Assembly: GCA_041653315.1 (NCBI GenBank)
Contig: JBAZFO010000040.1
Location: 1-9,724 of the forward strand
Direction of reading: 5' to 3'
DNA from: Candidatus Micrarchaeia archaeon
Lineage (GTDB): Archaea > Micrarchaeota > Micrarchaeia > Anstonellales > JAHKLY01
Length of the DNA: 9,724 bases
The translations under genes were made by a program, and so were the position numbers. This document shows positions 7,316-9,724 of the stretch, piece after piece (the first letter of the stretch is position 1; the number at the start of each line of letters is the position of its first letter). The notes under the pieces were generated by a model. That model had not been told where the DNA came from, did not search any database, and saw nothing but the letters and a program-made list of their open reading frames with translations.

Positions 7316-7557
7316 TCTATTTTTCTCCATGAACCGTTCATATACTCCCATAATGAATTAGTTGGAGAATCAAAAACAATTGAATTTTTATTTGCTTTTT
7401 CTGTTGGTCTATCAATTTCAATAAACACTTTATTTCTTAACCAATCTATTTCATCTTTGAATGGGTTTCTTTCTATTATGTAAATCCTATTGCGCTCTTT
7501 TTTGATTTTTTTACACCATTCTTTTACTTTTTCAATTTCTTGTTTTTTAGAATCCAT
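7312..7557 (-). CDS. Hypothetical protein, 81 residues
   Basis: I do not recognise a family. The first 24 residues form a charged, lysine-rich amphipathic helix (KKQEIEKVKEWCKKIKKER, 4-22). A short beta-rich part follows (RIYIIER 24-30, KVFIEIDRP 43-51, NSIVFDSPTNSLWEYMNGSW 58-77). Three of its four tryptophans (40, 70, 77) fall in the second half, and there are no membrane helices. It starts 30 bases after the acetyltransferase gene on the same strand. It may be co-transcribed with that gene or use the weak TATA-like stretch in the gap. The stop is interleaved with that of the convergent 93-residue gene. The reading frame is plausible from compact packing and protein-like composition; function is unknown. 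Confidence 0.6.
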   Translation of the reverse strand: MDSKKQEIEKVKEWCKKIKKERNRIYIIERNPFKDEIDWLRNKVFIEIDRPTEKANKNSIVFDSPTNSLWEYMNGSWRKID

Positions 7558-7565
7558 AATATAAT

Positions 7566-7587
7566 AAAAAGAAATTAAATTAAAAAC
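7566..7587 (-). promoter_or_regulatory. Weak TATA-like/T-tract element between the acetyltransferase and the 81-residue gene
   Basis: On the minus strand the 30-base gap begins with G then TTTTTAATTTAA (7586-7575), centred about 24 bases before the ATG at 7557, and contains a second T5 at 7570-7566. The first could be a weak TATA box for the 81-residue gene, and the T runs could terminate the acetyltransferase message. The DNA is so AT-rich that neither role is certain. Confidence 0.35.
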
Positions 7588-8085
7588 CTATTTATTTTTT
7601 AAAATTGCTTCATACATTACATATCCATAAACAGAAATAAGATCTACTTTAAACCCATTTCTTTCAAATAAATTTTTTCCTAAAAAATTCTTTTTAAAAA
7701 TTCTTGCCCTAATTTGTCTTACTTTTAATTCTTTTGCTGTTTTAATACATTCTTGTATTAACTCATCACTTACTCCTCTTTCTATATTATTATAATCAAC
7801 AGCAATAAGTATATTACTCATTTCTTCATTAGCAATTTGATATCTTATAAAACCTATTACTTTATTTTCTTTTTTAGCAATAAATACTTTATTAGGATAA
7901 ATGAAATTTAATTCACATACTTCTCCCATAAACTTTTTTGAATACTCTCTATTTCCTAATCTTAACATCTGCATTAAGTCTTCTTTATCTCCTAAAAATT
8001 CAAATATTTCAAAACTAATAGGCATAATGTTTTTGAAATCATTTCTACTTCTGATATTTTCATTTGTTTTAAATCTAGAAACCAT
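7588..8085 (-). CDS. GNAT-family N-acetyltransferase-like protein
   Basis: A 165-residue cytoplasmic protein with the outline of a GNAT acetyltransferase, which moves the acetyl group of acetyl-CoA to an amine; the acceptor is unknown. Strand pairs VFIAKKENKVIGFIRYQI (67-84) and NILIAVD (91-97) precede the cofactor loop at 100-106 (IERGVS), a helix (about 105-120) and VRQIRARIF (122-130). A NFLGKNLFERNGFK segment at 133-146 follows, which is the characteristic motif B. The cofactor loop departs from the usual Q/R-x-x-G-x-G/A: isoleucine occupies the first position and serine the last, so acetyl-CoA binding or activity may be altered. The ATG at 8085 lies 28 bases after a TTTTTTAAA box, giving an almost leaderless message. 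The methyltransferase gene lies 35 bases upstream on the same strand. Confidence 0.7.
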   Translation of the reverse strand: MVSRFKTNENIRSRNDFKNIMPISFEIFEFLGDKEDLMQMLRLGNREYSKKFMGEVCELNFIYPNKVFIAKKENKVIGFIRYQIANEEMSNILIAVDYNNIERGVSDELIQECIKTAKELKVRQIRARIFKKNFLGKNLFERNGFKVDLISVYGYVMYEAILKNK

Positions 8086-8108
8086 ATATATTTAGTGTGT
8101 TTTGGAGT

Positions 8109-8118
8109 TTAAAAAAGT
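8109..8118 (-). promoter_or_regulatory. TATA box of the acetyltransferase gene, doubling as a T tract after the methyltransferase
   Basis: Minus strand CTTTTTTAAA (8118-8109) is centred near 8113, 28 bases before the ATG at 8085. It begins 2 bases after the methyltransferase TAG stop (8123-8121). The T6 run could also act as terminator for that upstream gene. No ribosome binding site is found at a suitable distance from the ATG. Confidence 0.55.
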
Positions 8119-8120
8119 AC

Positions 8121-8666
8121 CTAATATTTTAATAACGCGCAACTTGATTTACTTTTTGGCTGGTCTTTATATTTATTTAATTTGTGTTCAGTCTCAATTA
8201 TCTTTGTTGCAATTAATTTTCCATTAAATATTTTAATTAATTCTTTTGGAATAGGTCTCCAACCATTATCTATTGGAAAAGCATGGTATGGATAACAATT
8301 AGGTACAGAAACTATTAATATCCCATTTTTATTTATTAAATTCTCTATATTATTAACTGTATTTTTTAATTCTAAAATCGGAATATGCTCTAATAAATGC
8401 GTTGCTAAAACAATATCAAATTTTCCAATATTTTTTATTGGTTTTGTGATATCCTGTACATAATCTGGTTTTACTGATTTGTTTGCATCCATTCTTTTAA
8501 TTTCAATATTTTTAGAGATTAAATAATCATAAAATTTTTGATTCCAAGGTTGGTATTTCATTCTATATTCTAAACTTTCAGAACCAATATCTAAACATGT
8601 TTTAAAATTGGAATTTAATTGACTATTTAATTTTTTAATCACCCATTCAATTTCCTCAAGCCACAT
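8121..8666 (-). CDS. Class I SAM-dependent methyltransferase-like protein
   Basis: A 181-residue protein with the Rossmann-type plan of small SAM-dependent methyltransferases; the substrate is unknown. Motif I is CLDIGSES (24-31), where the usual GxGxG is reduced to GSES. The acidic residue after strand 2 is D60 in RMDANK. QDI at 71-73 fits motif III. FDIVLATHLLEHI (83-95) is motif IV with the LLEH signature of the Methyltransf_11/23 type. GILIVSVPN (115-123) and YHAFPIDNGWRPIP (127-140) follow, matching the VPN...H..P segment seen in many such enzymes. At 181 residues it is at the short end, and the C-terminal part after about 150 lacks an obvious final strand pair. The ATG at 8666 lies 26 bases after TTTTAAAAATAT, indicating a leaderless message. 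It diverges from the Fic gene across 133 bases. Confidence 0.78.
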   Translation of the reverse strand: MWLEEIEWVIKKLNSQLNSNFKTCLDIGSESLEYRMKYQPWNQKFYDYLISKNIEIKRMDANKSVKPDYVQDITKPIKNIGKFDIVLATHLLEHIPILELKNTVNNIENLINKNGILIVSVPNCYPYHAFPIDNGWRPIPKELIKIFNGKLIATKIIETEHKLNKYKDQPKSKSSCALLKY

Positions 8667-8684
8667 ATATAATTTTTAATAGCA

Positions 8685-8698
8685 CATATTTTTAAAAC
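8685..8698 (-). promoter_or_regulatory. TATA box of the methyltransferase gene
   Basis: Minus strand GTTTTAAAAATATG (8698-8685) is centred near 8692, 26 bases before the ATG at 8666, predicting a leaderless transcript. No Shine-Dalgarno sequence lies in between. Confidence 0.6.
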
Positions 8699-8748
8699 AA
8701 AGTAATCAATACTCGTGTACTGATGACCATAATAAACTAATTGATCTC

Positions 8749-8792
8749 TGTGCCCCCTAAAAGCTTTTAAATTTTGTGCCCCCAATAAACTT
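8749..8792 (+). repeat. Imperfect 18-bp direct repeat (TGTGCCCCC-N6-CTT, twice) bracketing the Fic promoter
   Basis: TGTGCCCCCTAAAAGCTT at 8749-8766 and TGTGCCCCCAATAAACTT at 8775-8792 match at 15 of 18 positions and are 26 bases apart start to start. The C5 runs stand out sharply from the surrounding AT-rich DNA. The TATA-like CTTTTAAATTT at 8764-8774 lies at the end of the first copy and just before the second. Such an arrangement suits an operator that a repressor could occupy. It could equally be the remnant of a tandem duplication. A 12-bp palindrome, TAAAAGCTTTTA (8758-8769), overlaps the first copy, and the word AATAAACT also recurs (8731-8738 and 8784-8791). Confidence 0.6.
8764..8774 (+). 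promoter_or_regulatory. Probable TATA box of the Fic gene
   Basis: CTTTTAAATTT is centred near 8769, 31 bases before the ATG at 8800, with AAAAG (8759-8763) as a possible BRE. Transcription would start around 8795, giving a leader of about 5 bases with no ribosome binding site. The second direct-repeat copy (8775-8792) fills the space between this box and the expected transcription start. Confidence 0.5.
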
Positions 8793-8799
8793 AATATAA

Positions 8800-9684
8800 A
8801 TGGCATATATTGAAAAGAAAAAAATAAATGGTAAAGTCTATTACTACCTTACTGAAACAAAAAGAGTTAATGGAAAATTTAAGAAAAAGAGAAAATATCT
8901 TGGAACAAAAATCCCAAAAGATATAAAGAAACATTTGAAAAAAAAGAAAATCAAAATAAAACATTATTTAACCGAAAGGCAATTGAAAATTGTTGATAAA
9001 ATACAAAAAGAATACTCAAAAAAATATAAAATTGACAAAACCTTATGGAAAACTGAGACACAAAAATTAATCAGTTTCATTCACAACACAAATGCAATAG
9101 AAGGGAATACTCTGTCCCTTAAGGATACTGAAGACGTATTAAAAGGTAAAAAGATTAAAGGAATTGAAAAAAAGAGAAAAGACGTAAAAGAAACAAAAAA
9201 CATGAAATTGTGCATTGATTTCTTATTTGAACATGAAGAGGATATCAGCATTGATTTTATACTAAAACTCCACAAAATAGAAATGAATGAAATTATGCAG
9301 GATGCAGGACAATTTAGAATGTATAATGTACGAGTTGGTAATTATTTCTGCCCAAAATATCAGGAATTGCCAAAACTCATGTTTGAATTGATAGATTGGT
9401 ATAATAAAAACAAAAATAAACTCCATAAAATTGAATTGGCCTCTTTAATACATTTAAAATTTGTAAAAATTCATCCTTTTGGGGATGGGAATGGAAGGAT
9501 AGCAAGACTTTTGATGAATTTTGTTATGTTAAAAGCAAAATATCCCCTGATAAACATATTCAATGATGAAAAAATGTATTATTATCTAGTTTTGCAAAAA
9601 TATGATACTGACAAAAAGGAAAAAGATTTTGTAAAATACATTTATGAAGTGTTTGGTAGACAATATAAAAAATATTTAAAATAG
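8800..9684 (+). CDS. Fic-domain protein (probable AMP transferase) with N-terminal inhibitory helix
   Basis: Fic enzymes transfer AMP or related groups from nucleotides onto hydroxyl side chains of target proteins. This 294-residue protein has the complete core motif HPFGDGNGRIAR at 225-236, including the catalytic histidine 225, acidic D229 and both arginines. TNAIEGN at 97-103 matches the S/T-x-x-x-E-G/N inhibitory helix, with E101 placed to block ATP binding. That makes it a self-inhibited enzyme with the helix ahead of the Fic core. AGQFRMYNVRVG at 169-180 fits the substrate-binding flap. Residues 1-36 form a separate small, basic, beta-rich piece (YIEKKKINGKVYYY, then KRVNGKFKKKRKYLG), followed by a lysine-rich linker. 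That piece is reminiscent of N-termini of some archaeal Fic proteins and transposases, and might bind nucleic acid. Leucine codons differ from the DHH gene (TTA 9 of 28, TTG 8 of 28), hinting at acquisition. No antitoxin gene sits beside it. The target is unknown. Confidence 0.9.
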   Translation: MAYIEKKKINGKVYYYLTETKRVNGKFKKKRKYLGTKIPKDIKKHLKKKKIKIKHYLTERQLKIVDKIQKEYSKKYKIDKTLWKTETQKLISFIHNTNAIEGNTLSLKDTEDVLKGKKIKGIEKKRKDVKETKNMKLCIDFLFEHEEDISIDFILKLHKIEMNEIMQDAGQFRMYNVRVGNYFCPKYQELPKLMFELIDWYNKNKNKLHKIELASLIHLKFVKIHPFGDGNGRIARLLMNFVMLKAKYPLINIFNDEKMYYYLVLQKYDTDKKEKDFVKYIYEVFGRQYKKYLK

Positions 9685-9685
9685 T

Positions 9686-9720
9686 AATACAAAATTAATT
9701 TTGGTATTCTTTTTCTTTGT
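9686..9720 (+). terminator. Hairpin plus T-tract terminator after the Fic gene
   Basis: One base after the TAG stop, AATACAAAATT (9686-9696) pairs with AATTTTGGTATT (9697-9708). The stem is AATAC/GTATT plus AAAA/TTTT, with a TTAA loop and one bulged G. It is followed by CTTTTTCTTTG ending at 9719. The T-rich run alone fits archaeal termination, and the hairpin is an additional feature. The rest of the window to 9724 is too short to assign. Confidence 0.55.
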
Positions 9721-9724
9721 TGAA

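Noticed and set aside
7901..8095. Plus-strand 64-codon frame inside the acetyltransferase gene
   Set aside because: Antisense shadow without promoter or recognisable protein character.
8721..8750. TGATGA at 8721-8726 as the C box of a C/D guide RNA in the methyltransferase-Fic gap
   Set aside because: No D box (CTGA) or C'/D' pair follows at the required distance on either strand.
8749..8792. CRISPR-like or transposon-end interpretation of the C-rich repeat
   Set aside because: Only two imperfect copies 26 bases apart, no spacer-length regularity, no inverted partner or transposase nearby.
9081..9275. Minus-strand 64-codon frame inside the Fic gene
   Set aside because: Antisense to conserved Fic sequence; serine/phenylalanine-rich text is typical of a shadow.
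9695..9724. End of a convergent minus-strand gene entering from the right edge (nine sense codons then TAA)
   Set aside because: Only 30 bases are visible and other frames are equally open, so it cannot be supported; the same bases form a terminator-like hairpin and T tract.

Overview
The window is very AT-rich and reads as chromosomal DNA of a small-genome archaeon, most likely a DPANN lineage such as Woesearchaeales or Pacearchaeales. That placement is inference. It rests on BRE/TATA-type promoters about 24-31 bases before the start codons, almost no Shine-Dalgarno sites, an archaeal RecJ-like DHH nuclease, a COG1236-type MBL nuclease, and a giant membrane-anchored surface protein. No rRNA, tRNA, CRISPR array or insertion sequence was found. 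Ten protein-coding genes fill nearly all the sequence, and no gene-free stretch exceeds 133 bases.

Left part (1-4992, all minus strand): an MBL-fold nuclease of the RNA/DNA-processing type runs off the left edge. It is preceded in the same operon by a small protein with a lysine-rich tail and a helical C-terminal half. Upstream of that operon, with its own promoter and a poly-T terminator, lies a 1232-residue secreted protein anchored by one C-terminal membrane helix.

Middle (4993-7557): four genes alternate strands with striking economy. A 51-bp divergent promoter serves the surface protein and the DHH nuclease. The DHH nuclease converges on a UPF0173-type MBL hydrolase, with the two stop codons interleaved in TTAA. 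A 53-bp divergent promoter with a palindromic TATA box serves the hydrolase and a 93-residue unknown protein. That protein converges on an 81-residue unknown protein, again with stops interleaved in TTAA.

Right part (7588-9724): a GNAT-like acetyltransferase and a class I methyltransferase-like protein lie on the minus strand. Across a 133-bp gap a plus-strand Fic-domain protein begins. It has a complete catalytic motif and a built-in inhibitory helix, and it is followed by a hairpin/T-tract terminator. The Fic promoter is bracketed by an imperfect 18-bp direct repeat of unusually C-rich sequence, and the gene uses leucine codons differently from the DHH gene, so it may have been acquired.

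I see no convincing multi-gene defence, secretion or biosynthetic system. The nucleases look like housekeeping nucleic-acid processing, the surface protein concerns the cell envelope, and the Fic gene with its possible operator is the most accessory-looking unit.
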